64,000 bases of DNA, taken from an uncultured Caulobacterales bacterium (lineage in GTDB: Bacteria > Pseudomonadota > Alphaproteobacteria > Caulobacterales > Maricaulaceae). The stretch is taken from NCBI GenBank assembly GCA_938003545.1, contig CALKXY010000013.1, positions 30,248-94,247 of the forward strand, written 5' to 3'. Positions 25,413 to 35,685 of the stretch are shown piece by piece. A model generated the notes under the pieces. The model saw only the letters and a list, made by a program, of their open reading frames with translations, was not told where the DNA came from and did not search any database. Made by a program: the position numbers and the translations under genes. The first letter of the stretch is position 1. Every line of letters starts with the position of its first letter.

Positions 25413-26879
25413 ATGTGGCTAAGATACAGTATATCGAATAATTTTCGTTTCGCGGCGTCCAGTGCCGTGGTGGCTATAATCATAAGCGGTTGTGCTTCAC
25501 TTGATCTGAAGCCCGAAGCGACGGTTGTCGCGCCTCAGGCTAAAGTCATAGAGGATGTGCCTCCGCCGCAAGATTGGATTGTGCCAGCGCCCGATGCGCT
25601 TCCAACAACGGATTGGGTGCGGGCTTTCCCTGATGCAGCCCTTATCGAATTAGTTGACGAGGCCTTGCAGAATAATACGAATATCGGCGCGGCATATGCG
25701 CGCCTTGATGCTGCTATCGCAAATGAAAAAATTAGTCGCTCCCGCCGATTGCCGACTGTGTCTGGGAGTGGTGGTGTGTCGCGAACAGAGCGTGCGGCGG
25801 ATTTTGCTCCAGATAATACGGCAATAAATATCGGCCTCAGTGCCAGCTGGGAGCCTGATCTTTGGGGGCGTATCTCTGATAATATTGGCGTATCTGAGCT
25901 AGAGTCTGAAGCGACGGCTAGTGACATTGCTGGTGCGCGCTTATCTATCACGGGGCAGGTTGCGCAAACTTGGTTTAGCTTAATCGAAGCCCGGCTCTTG
26001 GCGGATTTGTCAGAGCGCGATATTGAAACGCAAGAACGTGCTTTGCGGTTGACTCAACGCCGCTTCGAATCTGGTGTTTCAGGTAGTTCCGATGTTCGCC
26101 TTGCGCGGTCTTCATTCGCGCAAGCTGAGGCGTTGCAGGCCTCTCGGAAACAGCGTCTGTCAGCTTTGTCTCGTCAGTTGGAGGTTTTGCTTACGCGTTA
26201 CCCCGCGAGCGCCATAGAGGCTGCTGTTGATTTGCCTGAATTGCCGTCTCTGACGGGTGTAGGCGCGCCAACTTATATCTTATCTCAGCGTCCAGATCTG
26301 ATTTCAGCGGAGCAACGGTTAGCCTCGCAAGGTATTCAGATTGATTTAGCACGCAAAGCTCTTTTGCCTAGTTTATCGCTGTCTGGGTCTACATCAGCGG
26401 CAGGCGGAGGCCTTAGTAGTTTCTTTGATGTTGATGCGCTTGTGGCAAATATTGCGTCAAATTTAACCGCCCCAATTTTTCAAGGCGGGCGCCTGCGTGC
26501 GAATGTTGAGGTTCAAGAGGCGCTGTTGAGGCAACAGCTTCAAACTTATGTCGGTACGGTTTTAAATGCATATTTTGACGTTGAAAATGCGTTGGACGCG
26601 GAAGGCCGACTTTTAGAGCAGGAAACCGCACTGCGTGTTTCTGTTGACGAGGCTTTTCGGGCTGAGGAACGTCTGGAGTTGCGCTACACGGAAGGGCTAG
26701 CCACCATTTTGCAGCTATTGGATGCCCAGTCGCGTCGTATATCTGCTGAAGGTCAACTTATCTCTGCGCGTGCAGAGAGACTGCAGAACAGAGTTCGTTT
26801 ACATGTCGCATTAGGCGGGGGCGCATATGGCGACGTGCCACCTGACGCTTTACCTGCCTTCTTAAGGGATCAAGGATAA
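25413..26879 (+). CDS. Outer-membrane efflux lipoprotein (TolC/NodT family)
   Basis: A 488-residue outer-membrane channel subunit. The N-terminus has a signal and lipobox (AAIIISG-C, Cys near residue 27). Two OEP repeats are visible: the first with DEALQNNTNIGAAYARLDAA, the second with YILSQRPDLISAEQRLASQGIQIDLARKALLPSLSLSGS. NLTAPIFQGGRLRANVE and YTEGLATILQLLDAQ are NodT hallmarks. First gene of a three-gene tripartite efflux operon (gap to the next gene 4 bp). Substrate unknown. Confidence 0.93.
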   Translation: MWLRYSISNNFRFAASSAVVAIIISGCASLDLKPEATVVAPQAKVIEDVPPPQDWIVPAPDALPTTDWVRAFPDAALIELVDEALQNNTNIGAAYARLDAAIANEKISRSRRLPTVSGSGGVSRTERAADFAPDNTAINIGLSASWEPDLWGRISDNIGVSELESEATASDIAGARLSITGQVAQTWFSLIEARLLADLSERDIETQERALRLTQRRFESGVSGSSDVRLARSSFAQAEALQASRKQRLSALSRQLEVLLTRYPASAIEAAVDLPELPSLTGVGAPTYILSQRPDLISAEQRLASQGIQIDLARKALLPSLSLSGSTSAAGGGLSSFFDVDALVANIASNLTAPIFQGGRLRANVEVQEALLRQQLQTYVGTVLNAYFDVENALDAEGRLLEQETALRVSVDEAFRAEERLELRYTEGLATILQLLDAQSRRISAEGQLISARAERLQNRVRLHVALGGGAYGDVPPDALPAFLRDQG

Positions 26880-26883
26880 CACC

Positions 26884-28332
26884 ATGGTCAACACAAAAAG
26901 CGATTATTCTGTGCCTGAACGTAAAGGTGGCTTTTTAAGGAAGTTCCTTGTGGTCGCGATTCCGTTTGGGATTATCGCCGCGTTTTTTATCGTAACTTCA
27001 ATTTTCATCGCTTTGACGAAAAAGCCCAAAGAGAAGAAACGTAATTTCAATACGCTGGCTGTGATTGCAGATTATGCGAAGGTGGAAGATGTGCGGCTCG
27101 CCGTCCGTACGCAAGGCGAGGCGCGTCCGCAGATTGAAATTGACCTCGTTCCACAAGTCGGTGGTAAAATCGTCTATGTGTCGCCTAATTTTGTTGAGGG
27201 CGGTATTTTTCGCAAAGGCGAAGTCCTCGTGCGGGTTGAAGATGCTGATTTTAAAGTTGCCGTGATCCGCGCAGAAGCAAACGTTGCGCAAGCGCAGCAA
27301 GTGCTCGTCCGTGAGCAAGCTGAAGGCGAAATTGCGCGTCAGGATTATGAAGAATTAGGCCGTGGTGATCCGAGTCCGCTGGCATTGCGTGAGCCTCAAA
27401 AAGCGCAAGCGCGCGCCTCATTGCAAGCCGCTGAAGCTGAACTTGAAGGCGTGAAGTTAAATTTGTCTCGAACCGCTGTTATCGCGCCTTTTTCAGGACG
27501 CGTCAGAACGAAATCATCTGACATCGGTCAATTCGTGACACCGGGTAGTCGTTTAGCTCGTATTTTTTCGACAGATGTTGTCGAGGTGCGCTTACCTCTA
27601 TCTGATGATCAATTGTCAAAACTAGACTTGCCGCTGGCCTATTTTGCTAAAGATCGCGCAACCGCACCTAAGGTAGATTTGAGTGCACGCGTTGCAGGTG
27701 AAACGCGGCATTGGGATGGTCGTATTATGCGGACAGATGCAACTTATGACACGCAAACGCGTGCACTTTTTGCAATTGCTGAGGTTTTTGATCCTTATGG
27801 GAAGGGCGCATCTGAAGATGGTGTACCGTTGGCCCCAGGCCTTTTCGTTGATGCAGACATTGCAGGTAAATCATTTGAAAACGTTATTGTGATCCCGCGT
27901 GACGGACTTCGGCCACAAGATCGTGTATTTGTCGTTGATGATAAAGGTCAGGCAGAAGTGCGTGATGTTTCTGTTTTAGACACAGACCCAATGCGCGCGC
28001 TTTTGAAATCTGGCGTCGCGGCAGGTGAGTTGGTTGTGTTGTCTCCGATGGAAGCCTCTCGCGTCGATATCACGCTTAAGGTTTTAGATGCGAACAACCC
28101 TGAAAAAGTTCTTGTTGATCCGCCTAAGCCGGACTGGATGACAAAGCAGAACGCCGAAGATGGCGGCGATGATAAGAAGAAGAAAAAGAAACGGCGCTGG
28201 GGTAAAAAACCTGACGGGGATGACAAGAACAGCGACGCAGACAAGGATGCGGAAGAGAGCAACGCTGATAAAACGTCTAATGCAAAAGATTCAGTGACCG
28301 AAAATGAGCCAAGCAAGACACAGGAAAATTAA
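26884..28332 (+). CDS. RND efflux periplasmic adaptor (HlyD/MFP family)
   Basis: A 482-residue adaptor with one N-terminal transmembrane anchor (residues ~18-44), a biotinyl-lipoyl segment (QIEIDLVPQVGGKIVYVSPNFVEGGIFRKGEVLVRVED), a coiled-coil hairpin, its return (GVKLNLSRTAVIAPFSGRVRTKSSDIGQFVTPGSRLARIF) and beta-barrel/MP domains. The last ~60 residues are an unusual low-complexity tail rich in Lys, Asp and Glu (DDKKKKKKRRWGKK...), with no counterpart in standard adaptors. The next gene begins 3 bp after the stop. Confidence 0.92.
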   Translation: MVNTKSDYSVPERKGGFLRKFLVVAIPFGIIAAFFIVTSIFIALTKKPKEKKRNFNTLAVIADYAKVEDVRLAVRTQGEARPQIEIDLVPQVGGKIVYVSPNFVEGGIFRKGEVLVRVEDADFKVAVIRAEANVAQAQQVLVREQAEGEIARQDYEELGRGDPSPLALREPQKAQARASLQAAEAELEGVKLNLSRTAVIAPFSGRVRTKSSDIGQFVTPGSRLARIFSTDVVEVRLPLSDDQLSKLDLPLAYFAKDRATAPKVDLSARVAGETRHWDGRIMRTDATYDTQTRALFAIAEVFDPYGKGASEDGVPLAPGLFVDADIAGKSFENVIVIPRDGLRPQDRVFVVDDKGQAEVRDVSVLDTDPMRALLKSGVAAGELVVLSPMEASRVDITLKVLDANNPEKVLVDPPKPDWMTKQNAEDGGDDKKKKKKRRWGKKPDGDDKNSDADKDAEESNADKTSNAKDSVTENEPSKTQEN

Positions 28333-28335
28333 ACC

Positions 28336-31300
28336 ATGAAAAACCTCATTGCATGGTTTGTTAAAAATCCAGTTGCTGCCAATCTTTTGATGGTGGCAAT
28401 GTTTGTTTCTGGTGCCTTTGGATATATGAGTTTGGAGCGTGAGTTCCTCCCAGGCACCACAATCAATGGCATGACCGTTAGTGTCGTATGGAACGGCGCA
28501 TCCCCGCGTGATGTGAATGAGCAAATTGTGACACGCGTCGAAGAGGCTGTCGATGGTTTAGATGGTATTGATTATATAGAAGCCACCGCCAGTGAGGGTG
28601 GCGCATCTATAAATATTCGAACAAAGCTTGGCATTGATTACGAAAAAATGTTGGATCAGGTGAAAAACCGTGTTGATGGCATTCAAAATTTACCACCTGA
28701 CGCCTTTCGCCCCCAAGTTTTCCGCTGGGATGCAGAAGTCGATATTATGTATCTTGCGCTTTATGGGCAGGTTGATCGTCTAACCCTCCAACGCGCTGGT
28801 AATGATTTGCGTTTAAAATTGACGCAGCTGCCTGGTTTGCAGCTCACAGAACAAATTTCAAAAGTGCCAGAACAGGTAACCATTGAAATTTCTGAAGATG
28901 CTTTACTCCGCTATAACCTGACGTTTAGCCAAGTGAGCCAAGCGATTTCGGCTAGTTCCGTAAACCTATCGGCAGGGACTGTTGAAACGACGGGCGGAAA
29001 TTTACAATTGCGAGCTCGGAACCTCGCGGATTCGAAAGCAGAGTTCGAGAAGATTATCATTCGGCAAAGCTCAAGCGGCGGCATCGTACGGGTTGGCGAC
29101 GTGGCGAATGTCATTGATGGTTTTGATGATGACAAATTTGCAGCTGCGTTCCGCGGGCAACCTGCCGCTATTTTTCGTGTCATTTCACCTGAGACTTCAA
29201 ACATCACCGAAGCTGGCGAAGCTATTCGGGCTTTTGAAAAAGAGATACAGGCGTCCCTCCCGCCTGACCTGACATTTAGTATCTGGTTCGATGGCTCCAC
29301 GATGTTCGATAGTCGTATGACGCTAATCTCAAGTAACGCACTGTCTGGGATGGCGTTGGTTCTTATCGTTCTGATGTTGTTCCTTCGCCCTAAGGTCGCG
29401 ATTTGGGTCACTCTGGGTATTGCTGCGGCTTTCGCTGGGGCGCTCGCCATTGCACCTGCGATTGGTATTACGCTGAATATGATTTCGCTTTTCGCCTTCC
29501 TCCTTGTGATTGGGATTGTGGTGGATGATGCGATTGTTGTGGGCGAAAGTGTGCACTTTCATGTCGAAAACGGCATTGATGGTGAACGCGGCGCTGTGGC
29601 AGGTGCAGGCATGGTTGTTAAACCTGTCTATTTCGCGGTGATCACAACTATCATGATGTTTGTCCCGATGATGCTGTTGTCTGGACCTATTCGGTCTATG
29701 TTTGAGCAAATTAGCTTGGTCGTCATTGCAGTTCTAATTTTCTCTTTAATTGAAGCCTTCTTTATTCTGCCGGCTCATTTACGTCATCTGAAACCTGTTG
29801 ATCCAGAAAAGGTAACGGGCATTCTGAAGTTTCAGCATAATTTGGCGGAAAGTCTCAATACATTTGCTCGGAAGATTTTCCGACCGCTCGTCGCAACCTT
29901 ACTGCACTTCCGCTATATTACGGTTTCAGTCTTCCTTGGCTTGATGGTCATGGCTGTCATGCTTCTTGGATCAGGGGTCGCGCCATCTGCGTTTTTGCCT
30001 GAAGTCGAGGGAGATATGATTCAGGTGAATATTCGTTTCCCTGAAGGCACAACATTTGAGCGCCGTGAACAGGTACGCCAACAAGTGGATAGCGGCATTG
30101 ATCGACTTAATGCAGATTCTGAAAAACTCTTCGGAACGGAAGAGGGTATCATTTCCCATCCTGGAACGATCACCGAAGGACGAGGCGTTCAAGGGTTTTT
30201 AGGTTTGCTGGACAGTAGTAAACGTAACAACGTTTCAACGCGCGAAATTGCAGATAAACTCGAAGAATATGTAGGTCCAGTTAGCGATGCGTTCCGCGTA
30301 GATTACGGTTTCACTGAAGGCGGTTTTGGAGGTGGTGGCGGCCTGTTTTTTGCTGTCGCATCGGATGATGAGGATGATCTTAAGGCGGCGGTGTTAGATC
30401 TTAAAGAGGAAGTCTCTACCTTTTCTGGTGTTGTCGGAACATGGGACAATCTTGAAAGCTCTGCATCTGAAATTCGTTTCAACATGAAACCGGGCGCAGA
30501 AAGTCTCGGCATCACATTGCAAGATGTAACACGTCAAGTGCGGCAGGCTTTTTTCGGTCAAGAAGTACAACGTTTGCCAAGAAACGGAGAAGATGTCCGT
30601 GTGATGGTGCGGTATCCGCTCGCGGCACGTGAGAGTATTGATAGCTTGAATGATCTTCGTATCCGTGGCGCGAATGGCGTAGAAGTGCCTCTTTATTCGG
30701 TGGCTGAAGTCAGTTTCGCAGAAGGGGTTTCGCGCATACGTCGCCGTGACCGTAAACAGGTCGGTTACACGGGTGGTCGCGTGCGCGGTGAACCACAAGT
30801 TCAAGGTGAAGTAAGAGCGCAGTTGGAAGAAGAATTCTTTCCTGCCTGGAAATTGCGTCACCCCAATGTCGAAAAAGTTGAGGTTGGTGAAGATGAAATT
30901 CAGACAACCCTGGTCAGAGAATTGAGCATTAGCGGTATTGCAATTTTGTTCATGATGTATGGATTGCTCGCGATTGCCTTTAAATCCTACGCTCAACCTT
31001 TGTTGATTATGATTGCGATTCCTTTCGCCTTTATCGGGATGATTTTTGGTAACCTCATTACAGGTGTTCCATTTGGTATGATGAGTGTATTTGGATTCTT
31101 TGCAGCGTCCGGCGTGGCGGTGAATGATAACCTTGTTCTGATCGATTATGTGAACCGGCTTCGTGCGAAAGGTGTTGGAGCGTATCAAGCCATGTTGGAT
31201 GCTTGCGTTGCGCGTTTCCGGCCAATCCTACTGACGTCCGTCACAACTTTCGTTGGCATCATGCCAATTTTGTTTGAGACATCGACACAAAGTGAGTTCC

Positions 31301-31566
31301 TCAAGCCTATGGTTGTGGCACTGGCATTTGGGGTGTTGTTTGATTTCTTCCTGACCTTGATGTTAGTCCCTGCGTTATATGGCGTGGGTGTTGACATTAG
31401 CCGTTTCTTCAAGGGGCTTTGGACGGGTGAGAAACAAGCTCCCCTCGGGTCACAATATGATCCAGATATGATCTTGGCACTTGAAGACATGGAGATTGCC
31501 AGTGACGTCGATCCTATGGACACACATAATACGGGCGGCAATAAAATGCCTGCGCCTGCAGAGTAA
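28336..31566 (+). CDS. RND efflux transporter permease (AcrB/MMPL-type)
   Basis: A 1076-residue proton-driven inner-membrane pump with the twofold RND layout: TM1 (residues ~12-30), a large periplasmic loop, TM2-6 with the charged TM4 segment LLVIGIVVDDAIVVGE, a second periplasmic loop containing a glycine-rich run (FGGGGGLFF), and TM8-12 (VFGFFAASGVAVNDNLVLIDYVNRL, LLTSVTTFVGIMPILF). The first aspartate pair is present in TM4. With the upstream adaptor and outer-membrane gene it forms a complete tripartite system. Confidence 0.94.
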   Translation: MKNLIAWFVKNPVAANLLMVAMFVSGAFGYMSLEREFLPGTTINGMTVSVVWNGASPRDVNEQIVTRVEEAVDGLDGIDYIEATASEGGASINIRTKLGIDYEKMLDQVKNRVDGIQNLPPDAFRPQVFRWDAEVDIMYLALYGQVDRLTLQRAGNDLRLKLTQLPGLQLTEQISKVPEQVTIEISEDALLRYNLTFSQVSQAISASSVNLSAGTVETTGGNLQLRARNLADSKAEFEKIIIRQSSSGGIVRVGDVANVIDGFDDDKFAAAFRGQPAAIFRVISPETSNITEAGEAIRAFEKEIQASLPPDLTFSIWFDGSTMFDSRMTLISSNALSGMALVLIVLMLFLRPKVAIWVTLGIAAAFAGALAIAPAIGITLNMISLFAFLLVIGIVVDDAIVVGESVHFHVENGIDGERGAVAGAGMVVKPVYFAVITTIMMFVPMMLLSGPIRSMFEQISLVVIAVLIFSLIEAFFILPAHLRHLKPVDPEKVTGILKFQHNLAESLNTFARKIFRPLVATLLHFRYITVSVFLGLMVMAVMLLGSGVAPSAFLPEVEGDMIQVNIRFPEGTTFERREQVRQQVDSGIDRLNADSEKLFGTEEGIISHPGTITEGRGVQGFLGLLDSSKRNNVSTREIADKLEEYVGPVSDAFRVDYGFTEGGFGGGGGLFFAVASDDEDDLKAAVLDLKEEVSTFSGVVGTWDNLESSASEIRFNMKPGAESLGITLQDVTRQVRQAFFGQEVQRLPRNGEDVRVMVRYPLAARESIDSLNDLRIRGANGVEVPLYSVAEVSFAEGVSRIRRRDRKQVGYTGGRVRGEPQVQGEVRAQLEEEFFPAWKLRHPNVEKVEVGEDEIQTTLVRELSISGIAILFMMYGLLAIAFKSYAQPLLIMIAIPFAFIGMIFGNLITGVPFGMMSVFGFFAASGVAVNDNLVLIDYVNRLRAKGVGAYQAMLDACVARFRPILLTSVTTFVGIMPILFETSTQSEFLKPMVVALAFGVLFDFFLTLMLVPALYGVGVDISRFFKGLWTGEKQAPLGSQYDPDMILALEDMEIASDVDPMDTHNTGGNKMPAPAE

Positions 31567-31596
31567 TTAAAATAGAAACGTCTCGGAGGACAAAAC

Positions 31597-33678
31597 GTGA
31601 CACTTAAATCAATTATGGGGACGAGCTTTGCTGTCCTCGCTCTCTCTCTAGCCGCGTGTAGTGACAAGAGTGCGGACATAACAGCCGACAATACGATTAA
31701 ATCCGCAACAACAGAAACAAAAACGGCTGTACTCGGTACATTTGGCGTCTCAACAGAAAATATTGATTCCTCCGTAAAGCCGGGAGATAATTTTTACGAG
31801 CATGTCAATGGCGGTTGGCTGAAGACGATGGAAATCCCTGCCGATCGCTCTCGCTTTGGGGCATTTAACGTGTTGAGCGATCAAGCTGAAGCACGGGTCC
31901 GCACGATTATTGAAACGGCTGCGAGCAAATCAAACCCAAGCGCCGATGAAAAACGTATTGGTGATTTCTACAATGCCTATCTCAATATGGATGTGATCGA
32001 AGAGAAAGATCTCTCTCCTATCAAAGATGATTTGGACCGCATTGGGGCCGCAAAAACGCATGATGATATTCTTGCGCTGATGTCGGACGCCTCCATGGGC
32101 CTCGACTCCCCTGTCGCGCCATATGTCTATATCGATGCAAAAAAGAACGATGAATATATCGTCTATATGACGCAATCTGGCCTCTCTCTGCCGAACCGCG
32201 ATTATTACTTTGATGATAGCGAAAAGGGACAGAAAATCCTGTCTGGCTATCGCGACCTTGCCGCCACGATGTTGACTGAAGCTGGCGTGGAAAACGCCGA
32301 GACGCGTGCAGAAGCTGTCGTCGCGTTTGAAACGGCTTTGGCTGAAGGACACTGGACCCGCGTGAAACAACGTGACCGTGATTTAACGTATAATAAGATG
32401 AGCACAAAGGAACTCGCCGAAATGGCGCCTGGTGTGAATTGGGACATGATGATGAAATCATTAGGTTTGGGCGGACAAGACACTGTGATTATTCGCGAAA
32501 AATCTGCGGTTGAAAATGCAGTAAAAGTGTTCGCAGATACATCTGTAGATGTCTTGAAAGATTATCTGACGGTAAGTTTGATGAACGGGCATTCTGCTTA
32601 TCTTCCTGCGCGTATTGATGATGCAAATTTTGAGTTTTACGGCAAAACGTTACGCGGTCAGGAAGAACAACGTCCTCGCTGGAAACGGGCAGTTTCTGCG
32701 GTCAATGGAACGCTCGGTGAAGTCGTCGGCAAGGTTTATGTTAAAGAACACTTCCCGCCGAATTCCAAAGTGCAAATGGATACGCTTGTCGAAAATATTC
32801 GTGGCGCATTCAAAGATGGCATCGACGGCTTGGAATGGATGGGCGACGATACAAAAGTGCAAGCGCAATATAAACTATCTAAGTTTAACCCAAAAATTGG
32901 CTACCCTGACAAATGGGAAACATACAAAGGTTTGAGCGTAGATCGTGATGATCTGATCGGCACTATCCAATCCGCGCGGGCGTGGTCGTGGGAAGATCAA
33001 ATTGGTCAACTCGGCCAACCTATTGATCGTGACGAATGGGGTATGACACCACAGACTGTGAACGCCTATTACAACTCAATTTTGAACGAGATTGTTTTCC
33101 CAGCGGCGATTTTGGACGCACCATTCTTTGATCCGAACGCTGATGCTGCCGTCAATTATGGCGGTATTGGTGCAGTTATTGGCCATGAAATGGGACATGG
33201 TTTTGATGACCAAGGTCGGAAATCTGATGGTGACGGCATTCAACGTGATTGGTGGACGGAAGCTGATGCTAAAGCCTATGAAGGTCGTGCTAAAATTCTT
33301 GCGGATCAATATAGCGAATTTGAGCCTTTACCGGGCGAGAATTTAGATGGTAATCTTGGTCTGGGTGAGAACATTGGTGATCTAACGGGCGTCACTATGG
33401 CCTATGAGGCCTATAAACGGTCGCTAAACGGCAAAGAAGCTCCAGTGATTGATGGATATACAGGTGACCAACGCTTCTTCATGGCATGGGCGCAGGTCTG
33501 GGCCATCAAATGGCGCGACGAAGCCTTGTCTGCTCAAATTAAAAATGGTCCGCATAGCCCAGGTGAATATCGTGCGAATGGTATCGTGCGCAATTTCCAA
33601 CCTTGGTATGATGCGTTTAACATAACGTCTGACGACGCTATGTATCTGGCACCAGAAGACCGTGTCAAAATTTGGTAA
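31597..33678 (+). CDS. M13 family zinc metallopeptidase (neprilysin/PepO-like)
   Basis: A 693-residue exported lipoprotein (lipobox LSLAA-C, Cys near residue 21). The peptidase_M13 N domain begins at DNFYEHVNGGWL; the zinc site is VIGHEMGHGFDDQGR (HExxH) with the third ligand in GENIGDLTGVTMAYEAY (ExxxD). NAYYNSILNEIVFPAAIL matches the substrate-binding NAYY motif. It probably cleaves short peptides in the periplasm. The start is GTG 31597 after GGAGGAC. It lies 30 bp after the RND gene and may read through from it; a strong terminator follows. Confidence 0.94.
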   Translation: MTLKSIMGTSFAVLALSLAACSDKSADITADNTIKSATTETKTAVLGTFGVSTENIDSSVKPGDNFYEHVNGGWLKTMEIPADRSRFGAFNVLSDQAEARVRTIIETAASKSNPSADEKRIGDFYNAYLNMDVIEEKDLSPIKDDLDRIGAAKTHDDILALMSDASMGLDSPVAPYVYIDAKKNDEYIVYMTQSGLSLPNRDYYFDDSEKGQKILSGYRDLAATMLTEAGVENAETRAEAVVAFETALAEGHWTRVKQRDRDLTYNKMSTKELAEMAPGVNWDMMMKSLGLGGQDTVIIREKSAVENAVKVFADTSVDVLKDYLTVSLMNGHSAYLPARIDDANFEFYGKTLRGQEEQRPRWKRAVSAVNGTLGEVVGKVYVKEHFPPNSKVQMDTLVENIRGAFKDGIDGLEWMGDDTKVQAQYKLSKFNPKIGYPDKWETYKGLSVDRDDLIGTIQSARAWSWEDQIGQLGQPIDRDEWGMTPQTVNAYYNSILNEIVFPAAILDAPFFDPNADAAVNYGGIGAVIGHEMGHGFDDQGRKSDGDGIQRDWWTEADAKAYEGRAKILADQYSEFEPLPGENLDGNLGLGENIGDLTGVTMAYEAYKRSLNGKEAPVIDGYTGDQRFFMAWAQVWAIKWRDEALSAQIKNGPHSPGEYRANGIVRNFQPWYDAFNITSDDAMYLAPEDRVKIW

Positions 33679-33700
33679 GTTGATTAGATTTAACTGTTTC

Positions 33701-33737
33701 AAGCCCGTTGCGATCTTTCGCAGCGGGCTTTTTTGTT
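33701..33737 (+). terminator. Terminator of the efflux/M13 transcript
   Basis: AAGCCCGTTGCGA and TCGCAGCGGGCTT form a 13-bp stem (one G-U) with a 4-base loop, followed by TTTTTGTTT. Confidence 0.93.
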
Positions 33738-33803
33738 TCTGTATGGACCTATGTCTGTCACTAAGGATTTGATAGATTTGGCTCAAATCAGAGGAGCCAT
33801 AAA

Positions 33804-34045
33804 TTGGCAAGCGCAGGTACAGCCCTCATTATTGGCGCGGGTGATGATACGGGCTCGGCAATTGCTAAGGCGTTTGCTCATAAAGGGTTGACCGTTTGCG
33901 TAACACGCCGCCCGCGTCACGTTGATAGGCTCGAGGTATTGGTCGATCCGGGCTGAAGGTGGACAGGCCCATGCAAAGCCATGCGACGCGCGGGATGAAG
34001 CCGCCATGATTGTTTGTTCGAAAAGATTGAAACGCTCTGATTTTG
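33804..34045 (+). pseudogene. Truncated, frameshifted short-chain dehydrogenase remnant
   Basis: A GAGGAG ribosome site precedes TTG 33804, which opens ASAGTALIIGAGDDTGSAIAKAFAHKG, the Rossmann N-terminus of an SDR. The frame ends at TGA 33954 within LEVLVDPG, but another frame continues at once as EGGQAHAKPCDARDEAAMI, the usual next segment of this SDR subfamily, and a third frame then gives LFEKIETL before stop. At least two frameshifts are therefore present, and the remaining ~180 residues are absent because the convergent GMC gene ends at 34054. This is decay of a once functional gene. Confidence 0.8.
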
Positions 34046-34053
34046 GAGCGCAA

Positions 34054-35685
34054 TTATTCTGCCGCCTGCGCGAGGGCCCAATCTGCCTTGATCATATCGG
34101 CTGCTTTTTCAGCAATCATGATCGTCGGCGCATTTGTATTTCCAGATATAACTTGCGGCATGATTGACGCATCCACCACGCGCAGGCCATCTACCCCATG
34201 AACTTTCAATTGCGGATCGACGACGGACATTGGATCAGCCGCCAAAGATGGTCCCATTTTGCATGTGCCGACAGGGTGGTAGACCGTGTCCGCCCGCGCA
34301 ATAATATCTGCACGTAAATCGGCTTCACTGACGGCGTCGGCTCCATAAAGTGGGGTGCCTCGCGCGGCGTCTAATGGGGGTGATTGCATGATTTGCTGCG
34401 TAACGCGCGCTGCTTGATACAGTTTCTCTACATCATCAGGATGTGTCAAAAATGCAGGATCAATTGCAGGTGCATCAGATGGGTTGGCAGAGTTTAACGT
34501 GACTGTGCCGCGGCTTTTCGGGCGCAACAGGCAAACATGGGTCGAAAAGCCATGCCCCCATTGCAATTTACGTCCATGATCATCAACGATCGCGATGACG
34601 AAATGTAGCTGGACATCAGGTGAAGGCTCGTTCCGATCTATATAGAGAAAGGCTCCGCTTTCTGCGAGATTAGACGAGAGCAGGCCCGTTCCTTTTTTGC
34701 GGTAGTTAGAAAACGCCTTGATCATATTCAATGCCCCACGGAAGGAAAACCCAAAGGTCTCCTTGGACAGGTCTCGCTTGCCCTTATAGGCAGAGAGCCA
34801 GTCGATATGGTCTTGCAGATTTTCGCCAACGCCAGGCAGATCATGAATTAGTTCAATACCGTGGGGTGTTAAATTCTTTGCGGCTCCGATACCTGAAAGT
34901 AACAAGAGCTGAGGGGAACCAAATGCGCCGCAAGAGATAATCACTTCTCGCGCGGCTTTGAGCTCAATGACCTCTTTCTTTTTCCGCAAATGCACACCCG
35001 TTGCACGACCACTTTCTATCAGAATTTTTTCGGCCAAGACCTCTGTTACAACATGTAGGTTCGGGCGATCCATTGCAGGTTCGAGGAAGGCTTTAGCCGT
35101 CGACCAGCGCAGGCCTTGTTTATGCGTCACATCGTAATAGCCTGCGCCTTCTTGGACGCCGCCGTTGAAATCATCATTGATCGGAATTTGTAACGTCTGG
35201 CAAGCGTCAAGAAATCCTGTGTTTAAGGGCGAACCGTCGCGGCGTTCAACGCGCAATGGGCCGCCTGTACCATGATAGCTATCTGCGCCTTGGTCTCGGT
35301 CCTCGGATTTTTTGAAATAGGGCAGTACATCGTCATAGGACCAACCAGAGTTTCCTAATGCGGCCCAATTGTCATAATCTGTGCGATGTCCGCGAATATA
35401 GATCATGGCATTCGTGCTGGAGGAGCCGCCCAGAACTTTGCCGCGAGGCTGATACCCTTTGCGCCCGCCTAGGCCTTTTTGTGGAACTGTCTCAAATGCC
35501 CAATTCCGCTTTTTTGTAATCATATTGACGATCGTTAGGCCAGGCGTCGATACGCTCCAATGTTTATGCGTCGGGCCTGCTTCTAAGAGGCAGACGCTCA
35601 CATTTGGGTCTTCTGAGAGGCGCGCCGCGAGCGTGCAACCCGCGCTGCCCGCGCCGACAATGATGTAATCAAACTCTCTTTTCAT
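34054..35685 (-). CDS. GMC-family FAD alcohol dehydrogenase (AlkJ/choline dehydrogenase-like)
   Basis: A 543-residue flavoprotein: FAD-binding [24 protein letters not shown] signature 1 around [20 protein letters not shown], signature 2 [21 protein letters not shown], and the catalytic region [13 protein letters not shown] ... [18 protein letters not shown]. No signal peptide. It oxidises primary alcohols to aldehydes. It overlaps the upstream aldehyde dehydrogenase stop by one base (TAATG), so the two enzymes can work in sequence. BetA-like activity is possible but the partner favours an aromatic or medium-chain alcohol. Confidence 0.9.
   Translation of the reverse strand: MKREFDYIIVGAGSAGCTLAARLSEDPNVSVCLLEAGPTHKHWSVSTPGLTIVNMITKKRNWAFETVPQKGLGGRKGYQPRGKVLGGSSSTNAMIYIRGHRTDYDNWAALGNSGWSYDDVLPYFKKSEDRDQGADSYHGTGGPLRVERRDGSPLNTGFLDACQTLQIPINDDFNGGVQEGAGYYDVTHKQGLRWSTAKAFLEPAMDRPNLHVVTEVLAEKILIESGRATGVHLRKKKEVIELKAAREVIISCGAFGSPQLLLLSGIGAAKNLTPHGIELIHDLPGVGENLQDHIDWLSAYKGKRDLSKETFGFSFRGALNMIKAFSNYRKKGTGLLSSNLAESGAFLYIDRNEPSPDVQLHFVIAIVDDHGRKLQWGHGFSTHVCLLRPKSRGTVTLNSANPSDAPAIDPAFLTHPDDVEKLYQAARVTQQIMQSPPLDAARGTPLYGADAVSEADLRADIIARADTVYHPVGTCKMGPSLAADPMSVVDPQLKVHGVDGLRVVDASIMPQVISGNTNAPTIMIAEKAADMIKADWALAQAAE

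Noticed and set aside
30394-31188. Long minus-strand ORF (264 aa) inside the RND permease gene
   Set aside because: It is the antisense shadow of a highly conserved gene and shows no recognisable domain.
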